A DNA stretch of 7,791 bases from Clostridia bacterium (GCA_900770255.1 CAAGJN010000035.1:1-7791), one strand, 5' to 3'; shown: positions 1 to 6,272, counted from the stretch's first letter. Translations and numbers: made by a program. The notes: generated from the letters alone by a model not told the origin.

Positions 1-235
1 GCAAAGCGCAAATGTTTTTCAAGTGTTCCTCTGTATTTGCCGAAGTTTTGCGTATCAGGTTAAAGCAGATATGCGCTTAAAGTCTCTGATACGCTGTGTT
101 TTTCCCTCCTGTGCAAGGCTCGCCTGACGTACTTCTTACACCGGCGGGGCAGAGCTTTCTTTTCTCTTTTAAAAAAGCGCCGCCCCCAATTTCACGACTT
201 GTCAACAATTTTTTACCGATTTAAATGAAAAAAGC
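1..235. other. Non-coding stretch upstream of the first promoter
   Basis: I see no convincing gene on either strand here. It holds a perfect 9-bp inverted repeat (50-94, listed separately), a pyrimidine-rich stretch around 156-170, a GC-rich patch (141-150 and 177-187) whose GGCGG and CCGCC parts (143-147 and 180-184) could pair, and short AT palindromes such as TTGT-CA-ACAA (199-208) and ATTTAAAT (219-226) just ahead of the promoter. The left end may include the 3' untranslated region of a gene outside the window. Confidence 0.5.
50..94. repeat. Perfect 9-bp inverted repeat, possible terminator
   Basis: GCGTATCAG at 50-58 is exactly complementary to CTGATACGC at 86-94, with 27 bases between that hold small secondary pairings (for example GCA/TGC at 65-67 and 72-74). 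A run of five T lies at 99-103 on the + strand. It could be a weak terminator of a + strand gene outside the window, or a structured RNA element. The large loop and the gap before the T run argue against a textbook terminator. Confidence 0.4.
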
Positions 236-264
236 TTGTAATTTGTAAAAGAAAGGCATATAAT
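236..264 (+). promoter_or_regulatory. Sigma-A-type promoter of the amidohydrolase-transporter operon
   Basis: TTGTAA (236-241) and a perfect TATAAT (259-264) are separated by exactly 17 bases, in AT-rich DNA. Transcription would start near 271, giving a leader of about 128 nt before the ATG at 399. A weaker second candidate lies upstream (TTGTCA at 199-204, TTAAAT at 221-226). Confidence 0.8.
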
Positions 265-270
265 TTAAAC

Positions 271-398
271 AAGTTTTGCATCAATTTTCGCTGAAATGTA
301 TCTTTTTGAGCTGTTTACAGCGAACGGATGCAAAAAAGCACCCGTTTGCAGATTCTGCACGGAGCCCATCATTTTTCAAAAACGCTGAGGAGGAAAAA
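271..398 (+). promoter_or_regulatory. Structured 5' leader (possible cis-regulatory RNA)
   Basis: Almost the whole leader can fold. TTTTGCATC (274-282) pairs perfectly with GATGCAAAA (327-335). Directly inside, TTCGCTG (287-293) pairs perfectly with CAGCGAA (318-324), separated only by a 4/2 internal loop and closing a 24-nt apical loop. An alternative small hairpin GCTG-ttta-CAGC sits at 310-321. A second hairpin follows: CCG (342-344) and TGCAG (347-351) pair with CTGCA (355-359) and CGG (360-362) around a 3-nt loop. No T run follows either stem, so these are not intrinsic terminators. The fold matches no riboswitch class I recognise. It could affect translation, RNA stability or protein binding. 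Confidence 0.5.
388..393 (+). promoter_or_regulatory. Ribosome binding site that sets the amidohydrolase start
   Basis: AGGAGG lies 5 bases ahead of the ATG at 399. The reading frame is open back to a TTG at 276, but no Shine-Dalgarno sequence precedes that codon, and the extra 41 residues would be encoded by the folded leader and lack family character. The ATG at 399 is therefore chosen. Confidence 0.85.
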
Positions 399-1679
399 AT
401 GAAATACGCATTTGTAAATGGTTTTATTCTGGACGGCAACCCCGATATGGAGCCGGTGTCCGGAAAGGTAATCCTCGTAGACGACGAAAAGATCACCGCG
501 ATAGCCGATCAGGGACAGGATATCTCCGGCTATGAGAAGATCGATCTCGACGGGAAATATATTATGCCCGGACTGATCAACATGCACATACACCTTCCGG
601 CTACAGGAAAGCCGAAAAAGAAGGAAACAGACACAAAAAAGCTGGTTCGCATTGTGACAAGCAACAACCTTTTGCGCAAGGTTTTCAAGAAGGTCTGCGA
701 AGGCTCCGTTATAACGCAGCTCAACAGCGGCGTCACAACCGTAAGAACCGTCGGCGGAGTTGAAAACGCCGACTCGAGCATTCGCGACGACGTCAATTCA
801 GGCAAGCTTATGGGACCCAGAATCCTGGCGGCGAATATGGCGGTATCCGTGCCGGATGGGCATATGGCGGGCTCGCTTGCATATGTTGCCGAGAGCGCGG
901 AGCAGGCAAGAGACTATGTTTCCGAGATAATAAAGGATAACCCCGATCTGATAAAGCTGATGATTACCGGCGGCGTACTCGACGCAAAGGTCAAGGGCGA
1001 GCCCGGCGAGCTGAAAATGCCGCCCGAATATGTCAGGGCCGCCTGCGACGAGGCTCATAAGCACGGACTCATCGTTGCGGCGCATGTGGAGAGTCCCGAG
1101 GGTGTGCGCGTTGCGCTTGAGAACGGCGTTGACACAATAGAGCACGGCGCAAAGGCCGATGACGAAATAATCTCGCTGTTTAAGGAAAAGCACGCTGCGC
1201 TTATTACGACTCTGTCCCCGGCGCTGCCCTTCGCGCTGTTTGACCGTTCCGTCAGCCACGCTACCGAGCTTTCTCAGTATAACGGCAAAATAGTCTTTGA
1301 GGGAATTATCGACTGCGCTGAGAAGTGCCTTGAAAACGGCATCCCCGTCGGCCTCGGTACCGACACCGGCTGCCCGTTTATCACACATTACGATATGTGG
1401 AGAGAGCTTGTTTATTTCCACAAATACTGCGGAGTTTCAAATCAGTTTGCTCTTTATACCGCAACCAGAAGAAATGCGGAAATCGCACACATCGACGATA
1501 TCACCGGCACGGTTGAGGCGGGAAAATGCGCGGATCTCATCGTCACCGACGGCAACCCGCTCGAGGATCTTACCACTCTGCGCAACGTCAGAATGGTGAT
1601 GGCAAGAGGAAATCTGATCCGTGAGCCCAAAGTCAAAAAATATGAAAATGTTGAGCGTGAGCTTGACAAGTATCTTTAA
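399..1679 (+). CDS. Imidazolonepropionase-like metal-dependent amidohydrolase (COG1228 type)
   Basis: This 426-aa protein belongs to the amidohydrolase superfamily: a small beta-sandwich formed by both ends and a TIM-barrel holding one or two metal ions. The metal ligands are visible in order: H63 and H65 in GLINMHIHLP, K186 in LIKLMITGG (the likely carboxylated bridging lysine), H229 in IVAAHVES, H249 in DTIEHG, and the catalytic D322 in GLGTDTG. H155 in VPDGHMAG is a likely substrate contact. The GTVEAGKCADLIV segment (370-382) is the usual C-terminal strand. Length fits the family. There is no signal peptide, so it is probably cytoplasmic. Relatives in this subgroup include Xaa-Pro dipeptidases and Xaa-Arg/Lys carboxypeptidases; the exact substrate (dipeptide, N-acyl amino acid or other amide) is not decided by the sequence. 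It is the first gene of an operon with the transporter 25 nt downstream, which suggests it cleaves what that protein imports. Confidence 0.93.
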   Translation: MKYAFVNGFILDGNPDMEPVSGKVILVDDEKITAIADQGQDISGYEKIDLDGKYIMPGLINMHIHLPATGKPKKKETDTKKLVRIVTSNNLLRKVFKKVCEGSVITQLNSGVTTVRTVGGVENADSSIRDDVNSGKLMGPRILAANMAVSVPDGHMAGSLAYVAESAEQARDYVSEIIKDNPDLIKLMITGGVLDAKVKGEPGELKMPPEYVRAACDEAHKHGLIVAAHVESPEGVRVALENGVDTIEHGAKADDEIISLFKEKHAALITTLSPALPFALFDRSVSHATELSQYNGKIVFEGIIDCAEKCLENGIPVGLGTDTGCPFITHYDMWRELVYFHKYCGVSNQFALYTATRRNAEIAHIDDITGTVEAGKCADLIVTDGNPLEDLTTLRNVRMVMARGNLIREPKVKKYENVERELDKYL

Positions 1680-1704
1680 TCTTTAATAGTGAGGGGAGTA
1701 AAAA

Positions 1705-2877
1705 ATGAGTTCGATAATCGTTTCAACTTTCGGCGCGTTTACTGCGCTGCTTTTGGTTTTTGCCATTTCGGAGATCCTGGCAAAGGTGACAAAGGGCTGG
1801 ATACCCTCCGTACTTGTCATCATGATACTTATGCTCGTCGGTTTTTCAACCGGACTTTTTCCGAAAACCATAATTGATGACGCAGGCGTTTCGGACGCCC
1901 TGTTCAAGATCGCGTGCGGTCTGCTCGTCACCCATCTCGGTACGCTGATAAGCAGAAAAGAGATGGCCGCGCAGTGGAAAACCGTTCTTATCTCACTTAT
2001 GGGCGTCTGTTCAATCGCGATAATTTGTATGACTCTCGGCGCTGCGCTCTTCGGCATGGCCAACGCCATAGCTGCGACTCCTCCGCTTGCCGGCGGCGCT
2101 ATCGCCACGGCGATGATGTCAAGCGCGGCAACTGAATCAGGCAAGGCCTCCGCGGCGCTTGTCGCGATAGTCTGCCTCTCGCTGCAGGGGCTCGTCGGCT
2201 ATCCTCTGACGTCCTTCTGCCTCAAGAAAGAGACAAAACGGCTCGTGAAGCTCTACAGAAACGGCGAGCTCAAGGTCGCGACGGCAGTCTCAGAGGATGA
2301 AAAGACTGAGAAGAAGAAAAAGGTCACGAGCACTACTATCATCCTGCTCAAGCTTTCGCTGATCACTCTGGCGGCCTATTGGATCGACTACGCTACAAAG
2401 GGCTATGTCCCGATGTATGTCATCTGCCTGCTTCTCGGCTTTGCGGGTCATGAGCTCAAGCTCATTGAATCCGACGCGCTTCATCAGGCAAGCTCATACG
2501 GCTTTGTCATAACTGTTCTTATGATGGGTCTGTTCAAAACGCTGGCAAATTCCGGCACCGACGGCATCGGCTCCGTTGTCGGAATTGCCGCCGCAATGGT
2601 CTTAATGGCAACCGTTGCGATGGGACTTATGGCTCTGCTCGCAAGCAAGATCTTCAAGCAGTCCTTCTTCATGTGCTATGCGATTGTGCTCAACGCGTTC
2701 TCCGGCTTCCCGATCAACATGCTGATTACCACCGAGGCGCTCAATATGAACACCGAGGAGGGCGAGGAAAGAGAAGCCATTTCGGCCGAGGTCATGCCGA
2801 AAATGCTCATTGCCGGATTTGTGTGCGTAACTATAGTGTCGGTTCTTCTGGCCGGCGTGCTGGTCAAGTTCCTGTGA
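1705..2877 (+). CDS. Polytopic membrane protein, putative secondary transporter
   Basis: This 390-aa protein is mostly hydrophobic, with about 10-12 membrane-spanning or re-entrant segments (roughly residues 4-26, 32-50, 66-82, 92-115, 119-140, 147-171, then 210-228, 233-247, 262-281, 285-312, 319-343, 366-389). A charged, lysine-rich linker at 173-208 divides two halves. The halves look related: TKGWIP (29-34) and TKGYVP (231-236) each open a hydrophobic helix followed by a similar stretch. Each half also has a small-residue/proline segment, TPPLAGGAIATAMM (125-138) and NAFSGFPINM (330-339). These recall the re-entrant loops of glutamate (GltS) and citrate (CitS) symporters. I do not recognise the exact family, and ion-coupled symport is inference. 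A GAGGGGAG ribosome binding site at 1691-1698 precedes the ATG. It is cotranscribed with the amidohydrolase, so it probably imports that enzyme's substrate or exports a product. Confidence 0.88.
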   Translation: MSSIIVSTFGAFTALLLVFAISEILAKVTKGWIPSVLVIMILMLVGFSTGLFPKTIIDDAGVSDALFKIACGLLVTHLGTLISRKEMAAQWKTVLISLMGVCSIAIICMTLGAALFGMANAIAATPPLAGGAIATAMMSSAATESGKASAALVAIVCLSLQGLVGYPLTSFCLKKETKRLVKLYRNGELKVATAVSEDEKTEKKKKVTSTTIILLKLSLITLAAYWIDYATKGYVPMYVICLLLGFAGHELKLIESDALHQASSYGFVITVLMMGLFKTLANSGTDGIGSVVGIAAAMVLMATVAMGLMALLASKIFKQSFFMCYAIVLNAFSGFPINMLITTEALNMNTEEGEEREAISAEVMPKMLIAGFVCVTIVSVLLAGVLVKFL

Positions 2878-2907
2878 TCTAAAATTAAATAAAACCTGCG
2901 TACTTTG

Positions 2908-2951
2908 ATATGCACCCCCAAAAGTCAACGGCTTTTGGAGGTGCATATTTT
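2908..2951 (+). terminator. Rho-independent terminator of the amidohydrolase-transporter operon
   Basis: Bases 2908-2924 pair with 2932-2948 at 16 of 17 positions (one C/A mismatch, 2917/2939) around a 7-nt loop, TCAACGG. The right arm runs into TTTTATT. It begins 30 bases after the transporter stop codon. The stem is long and stable, so little read-through toward the GH42 gene is expected. Confidence 0.88.
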
Positions 2952-3087
2952 ATTGACGGAAACTTTGGGCTTTTTAGACGCTTCGAAGCCGGGCCGCCGT
3001 CCGTGTAAATGCGGCAAAACAGGATATCCTTCTGATAGAACGGCAATATTACAACCCGTTGACGCGTCGCAAAAAATCCGCTTATTG

Positions 3088-3117
3088 TTGCACTTTGAGC
3101 CTTTGGTATGATATGAT
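3088..3117 (+). promoter_or_regulatory. Sigma-A-type promoter of the GH42 gene
   Basis: TTGCAC (3088-3093) and TATGAT (3112-3117) are 18 bases apart. A second overlapping TATGAT at 3107-3112 is only 13 bases from the -35 and is less likely to be used. The expected start near 3124 gives a short leader of about 45 nt, ending in a GGAGG site (3156-3160) 8 bases before the ATG. Confidence 0.7.
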
Positions 3118-3122
3118 TTCAT

Positions 3123-3135
3123 CAGATGTCATCTG
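3123..3135. promoter_or_regulatory. Palindromic operator candidate over the GH42 transcription start
   Basis: CAGATG-T-CATCTG is a perfect 6+1+6 inverted repeat beginning 5 bases downstream of the -10 box, where a bound repressor would block initiation. It also overlaps a heptamer in tandem, TGTCATC at 3127-3133 and 3134-3140, with a near copy TTTCATC at 3117-3123. No regulator gene is visible next to it in this window. Confidence 0.5.
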
Positions 3136-3168
3136 TCATCAAAACACAAACGTCCGGAGGCTCGCTTT

Positions 3169-5172
3169 ATGAAAGATTATTTACTTGGCAGTTCATATTA
3201 TCCCGAATGGTGGGACGAGAGCGAATGGGAAGCTGATTTTTCCAAAATGGAGGCTCTGGGGCTCAACTGCGTGCGCATGGGCGAGTTCGCATGGAGCTGG
3301 TATGAGCCGTGCGAGGGCGAATACGATTTTGAGCCGATGAGACGTGCGATGGACTGCGCGCACAGGCACAACATCAAGGTCATTCTCGGAACGACGACGG
3401 CCGTGTGTCCCGCATGGCTTTATAAAAAGCACCCGACCGTCAAGGGCTCAAACAAAAACGGCCATTATGACTTCGGCGGCAGAAAGGGTCAGTGCCTTTC
3501 CGACGAACATTTTCTTGAATACGCACGGAAAATAACGACCGAACAGGCAAAGGCGCTCGGCGATCATCCCGCGCTTATCGGCTGGCAGCTCGACAATGAG
3601 CCCGGCTTTCCTTTCAGCGACTTCGATCCTGCGTGCGCAAGAGAATTCAGAAACTTTCTCAGAGAAAAGTACGGCGACATTGACGCGCTGAACAGGGCGT
3701 GGTTTACTATGGAATGGTCGAACGTCTACGGCTCCTTCGACGAGATCGACATTCCCGTCAATTCAAGCGAGGGCGGCTGGACGCTTCAGATACAGCTCGA
3801 TTACAGAAAGTTTTTCTCGCGCAATTTTCACAGACTTCTTCACATGGAATCCGATATTGTCAGAAAATATTCTCCGAACCGTTTCGTCTACACAAACTGG
3901 CCCGGGGCCAACTGGTCGGTAAACTGCTTTGAGGCGTGCGGAACATATCTTGACTTCGCCGCATGGGACAACTATGTGGGCCAGCCAAACGGCGAAAATT
4001 ACAGGATACAGCTCCGCGCTGCAATGGAGCACGCGTTCAATAGGCGGCTGGACGCCGGGGAGAAGCGGTGCTTTCTCGTCGCGGAGCAGCCCGCGTGCGC
4101 CGATGCAAACACGCTTCCCGAAGTCATTGCCGCGCAAACATGGCTTGACATTGCATACGGTGCGTTCGGTACCGTATTTTTCGAGTGGCGCGCGCCACTC
4201 GGAGGTGCTGAGCAGGATTACAAATGTCTCCTCGGGCCCGACTGCAATTTCAGAGAGGAGACTCTCCCGGTTTTTAAAAAGCTTGCCTCCGATATTAAAA
4301 AGGTATACCCGCGCCTCGCGCAGTCAAGAACCGTCTCCCCCGCCGCCGCCGTCTATTCATACGAAAACAGCTGGGGCACAAGCGGCTGGGTAGTTGACGG
4401 CTTCTACGATGAGGAGTTTTTTAACCTATACGGCGGCTTCCAGAACGCACTTAGGAACAATATAGATATCGTGTCGATCGACGACGAGCTCTCGGGATAT
4501 GAGCTTCTCCTTCTTCCAAATTTCAGGATCACTTCGCCGGAACAGGCGGAAAAGCTGACCGAATACGTCAAAAACGGCGGCGTTCTCGTGCTTAACACCG
4601 CCTGCGGCATACGCGACGAATTCAATCGTTCGCGCACCGTGCTCAGGCCGGGCCTGTTTGCCGAGCTCGCCGGAGTGTCCGCCGTTTCACAGACAACCGC
4701 AGACACTATCCTGTCCCAGACGGGGAAGGCGCTCACCGTCTCGTTCGGCTCCGAAGAAAGATCCGTCCGTTCGCGAGCCGACGTTCTGAAGCTCAGCGGC
4801 GCCGAGCCTCTCGCCTCTTACAGCGGAGGCCGGCTTACCGGCAGCGCGGCGGTCACGGTAAACAAGGTCGGCAACGGCTACTGCATCCTCTCTGCAACGG
4901 ACGGCAATGACATTTACTACTACGAATCGCTCGCAAAAGCCGTCGGGAAATACTGCCGGATCGCGCCTCTCCTTCCCGACGCCGAGGATGGCATACTTCT
5001 CAACTCGCGCGAAACGGCCGGCAGCAGCTTTGTGTTCGCGGTGAACATGAAGGACAGAGATCTGACTCTCTCCCTGCCGTCTGAAGCGACGGATATTTTA
5101 AGCGGCAGAAAAATGCGCGGAAACGTCACGCTCCGCGCATATGAAACAGCGGTGTTCGAATTCAAAAAATAA
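3169..5172 (+). CDS. GH42 family glycosidase (beta-galactosidase-like)
   Basis: This 667-aa protein matches the length and order of glycoside hydrolase family 42: a TIM-barrel (about 1-385), a middle trimerisation domain of Rossmann-like type (about 390-590, with YELLLLPNF and KNGGVLVLN), and a C-terminal beta domain (about 600-667). The start has the typical GSSYYPEWW. R36 and the GEFAWSWYEP motif follow. N143-E144 in GWQLDNEPG supplies the acid/base, and E306 in FLVAEQPA the nucleophile. It has no signal peptide, so it should act in the cytoplasm on imported oligosaccharides, retaining the anomeric configuration. Several positions of the classical galactose pocket differ (Y351 in GGAEQDY where His is usual, no Trp 8 residues after E306), and the four-cysteine zinc site seen in some members is absent. 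Substrate may therefore be a beta-galactoside or a related sugar. It stands alone behind its own promoter and operator candidate, with no sugar transporter adjacent. Confidence 0.93.
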   Translation: MKDYLLGSSYYPEWWDESEWEADFSKMEALGLNCVRMGEFAWSWYEPCEGEYDFEPMRRAMDCAHRHNIKVILGTTTAVCPAWLYKKHPTVKGSNKNGHYDFGGRKGQCLSDEHFLEYARKITTEQAKALGDHPALIGWQLDNEPGFPFSDFDPACAREFRNFLREKYGDIDALNRAWFTMEWSNVYGSFDEIDIPVNSSEGGWTLQIQLDYRKFFSRNFHRLLHMESDIVRKYSPNRFVYTNWPGANWSVNCFEACGTYLDFAAWDNYVGQPNGENYRIQLRAAMEHAFNRRLDAGEKRCFLVAEQPACADANTLPEVIAAQTWLDIAYGAFGTVFFEWRAPLGGAEQDYKCLLGPDCNFREETLPVFKKLASDIKKVYPRLAQSRTVSPAAAVYSYENSWGTSGWVVDGFYDEEFFNLYGGFQNALRNNIDIVSIDDELSGYELLLLPNFRITSPEQAEKLTEYVKNGGVLVLNTACGIRDEFNRSRTVLRPGLFAELAGVSAVSQTTADTILSQTGKALTVSFGSEERSVRSRADVLKLSGAEPLASYSGGRLTGSAAVTVNKVGNGYCILSATDGNDIYYYESLAKAVGKYCRIAPLLPDAEDGILLNSRETAGSSFVFAVNMKDRDLTLSLPSEATDILSGRKMRGNVTLRAYETAVFEFKK

Positions 5173-5215
5173 TATGGCGGCAGCGCGCTTAAGGTCATTT
5201 GTATCCGCCGGATAT
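5172..5215 (+). repeat. Weak hairpin after the GH42 stop
   Basis: ATAT-GGCGG (5172-5180) can pair with CCGCC-gg-ATAT (5205-5215) with a 2-nt bulge and a 24-nt loop. No T run follows. It may slow or partly end transcription of the GH42 gene, but no convincing intrinsic terminator is present in the 283-base gap before the next gene. Confidence 0.25.
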
Positions 5216-5366
5216 GATTTATATGTCAAAACGATATGCAAAACAAAATTAAAGCGCGGCGCATTATGAAGCGAGTTGATTTACAAGGCTCTTGTCTTCC
5301 TCTTATAACTGTGATAAACTTAAAATAAATTTTTGCAGTTTAAAAATTATAAGTCCATTTTATTAC

Positions 5367-5423
5367 ACAGATAAAACTATAAAATTGTATATGATCGATA
5401 TCCAACATTCAGGTTTTATCTGT
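5367..5423. repeat. Perfect 11-bp inverted repeat upstream of the TerB-like gene
   Basis: ACAGATAAAAC (5367-5377) is exactly complementary to GTTTTATCTGT (5413-5423), with 35 bases between. The arms enclose promoter-like -10 sequences, TATAAA (5378-5383) and TATGAT (5390-5395), although no good -35 box stands at the right distance from either. The right arm ends 32 bases before the ATG at 5456. It could be a pair of operator half-sites (arm centres 46 bases apart, near 4.4 helical turns), a leader hairpin, or a weak terminator followed by TTTTAG. Confidence 0.5.
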
Positions 5424-5455
5424 TTTAGAACAATTGATTCAGGGGGCGAAAAGTC

Positions 5456-6244
5456 ATGACAAAAAATGAGGCTGTTTCGTATTTAAAGATGCTGCTACTT
5501 ATAGCTTCTGCCGATCAAACTATATCGAACAATGAAATTTCTTATTTTAACGACATCGGAAAGAATCTTGGCTTAAGTTTGAACGAAATAGACGAAGTTG
5601 TAGAGCTTGTAAAAAATAAAAGCTGTTCCATCGAAGAAATTGCCGCAGATATCACCGATCAAGAGACAAAATTTTCACTGGTTGAAAATTTGCTGAATCT
5701 TTGTTACGCTGACGGTACCTATTCCCTCGCAGAGAAAAGCGGAGTTACGGATATTTGTATTCTGCTCGATATTAACGCTACTGACCTACAGAAGCTTGAA
5801 AAAAGAGCAGAAGCAAAGAATAAAATAAAAGGTTTTTTCAGCAATGGGAAAAGCGTCGGCACGAAAACGATTCAAAAGCTTTCGGCCGCTTTTGAAGCTG
5901 GAAGAGATGGAGTTTTTGCTACTGGAAAGAAAATCTCTGATGGAAGTATAGAAACAGTACACTCTATTACCGCCGGAATCAACAACATAGGATCAAAAAT
6001 ATCTTTTTCAATGGAAAAATCAAAACGGGTAAAAGAAGAAAACGCAGAACTGCGTGAACGGCTCAAAAATGACACAGTAAGCGAAGCCGTAAAGCAAAAG
6101 GTAATAACAATGCTTCACTCAAAAATTAAATCTTTAAATAAACAGTTAAAAGAAGAACAGCAACGCAACAGCCAAAACGAAGAGATGATAAAGATGCTTC
6201 AAGCACAGCTTGACGATCTTGAAAGCACAATGATAGTTGCATAG
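5456..6244 (+). CDS. TerB-like domain protein with C-terminal coiled coil
   Basis: This 262-aa protein has three parts. Residues 1-115 form an all-helical TerB-like domain with the pattern of two acidic motifs: IASADQTISNNE (D20, E27) and LCYADGTYSLAEK (D86, E93). In TerB family proteins such residues bind metal or partner proteins; DjlA has a related domain. Residues 120-186 are rich in Gly, Ser, Lys and spaced hydrophobics, probably amphipathic and possibly membrane-associating. Residues 187-256 form a long charged coiled coil (EENAELRERLK, LNKQLKEEQQ). There is no signal peptide or clear transmembrane helix. An AGGGGG site (5441-5446) lies 9 bases before the ATG. The next gene starts 28 nt after its stop, so the two are an operon. 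The DNA is visibly AT-richer than the GH42 gene. Role unknown; the TerB relation suggests envelope or stress functions, and the coiled coil could be a scaffold for the downstream protein. Confidence 0.85.
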   Translation: MTKNEAVSYLKMLLLIASADQTISNNEISYFNDIGKNLGLSLNEIDEVVELVKNKSCSIEEIAADITDQETKFSLVENLLNLCYADGTYSLAEKSGVTDICILLDINATDLQKLEKRAEAKNKIKGFFSNGKSVGTKTIQKLSAAFEAGRDGVFATGKKISDGSIETVHSITAGINNIGSKISFSMEKSKRVKEENAELRERLKNDTVSEAVKQKVITMLHSKIKSLNKQLKEEQQRNSQNEEMIKMLQAQLDDLESTMIVA

Positions 6245-6260
6245 AATGTCAGAACAGCAT

Positions 6261-6265
6261 AGGAG
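6261..6265 (+). promoter_or_regulatory. Ribosome binding site that sets the start of the 463-aa protein
   Basis: AGGAG stands 7 bases before the ATG at 6273. Earlier in-frame starts exist (TTG at 6237, overlapping the previous gene, and ATG at 6246) but have no good Shine-Dalgarno sequence, so the ATG at 6273 is preferred. Confidence 0.8.
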
Positions 6266-6272
6266 AATAAAA

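Noticed and set aside
276..398. N-terminal extension of the amidohydrolase from a TTG at 276
   Set aside because: There is no Shine-Dalgarno sequence before it, the segment is a foldable leader only a few bases from the predicted transcription start, and the ATG at 399 has AGGAGG 5 bases upstream and begins with a normal family N-terminus.
798..1421. 207-codon minus-strand open frame inside the amidohydrolase
   Set aside because: It is antisense to a gene with intact family motifs, shows no domain character or ribosome binding site, and is expected by chance in GC-rich coding DNA.
1683..2144. 153-codon minus-strand frame over the transporter
   Set aside because: It is the reverse-strand shadow of a hydrophobic membrane protein; its alanine, isoleucine and proline-rich sequence follows from that.
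2905..3111. 68-codon + strand frame in the spacer before the GH42 gene
   Set aside because: It begins in the terminator stem and ends in the GH42 promoter, with no ribosome binding site. It is better seen as non-coding or repeat DNA.
3929..4393. 154-codon + strand frame inside the GH42 gene
   Set aside because: It is an out-of-frame shadow of the glycosidase, rich in Ser, Arg and Pro, with no start signal.
5283..5295. ACAAG-GCT-CTTGT hairpin as the terminator of the GH42 gene
   Set aside because: The stem is only 5 bp, over 100 bases past the stop, and no T run follows it.
6237..6272. Earlier start of the 463-aa protein (TTG 6237 or ATG 6246)
   Set aside because: Neither has a suitable ribosome binding site, while AGGAG stands 7 bases before the ATG at 6273.
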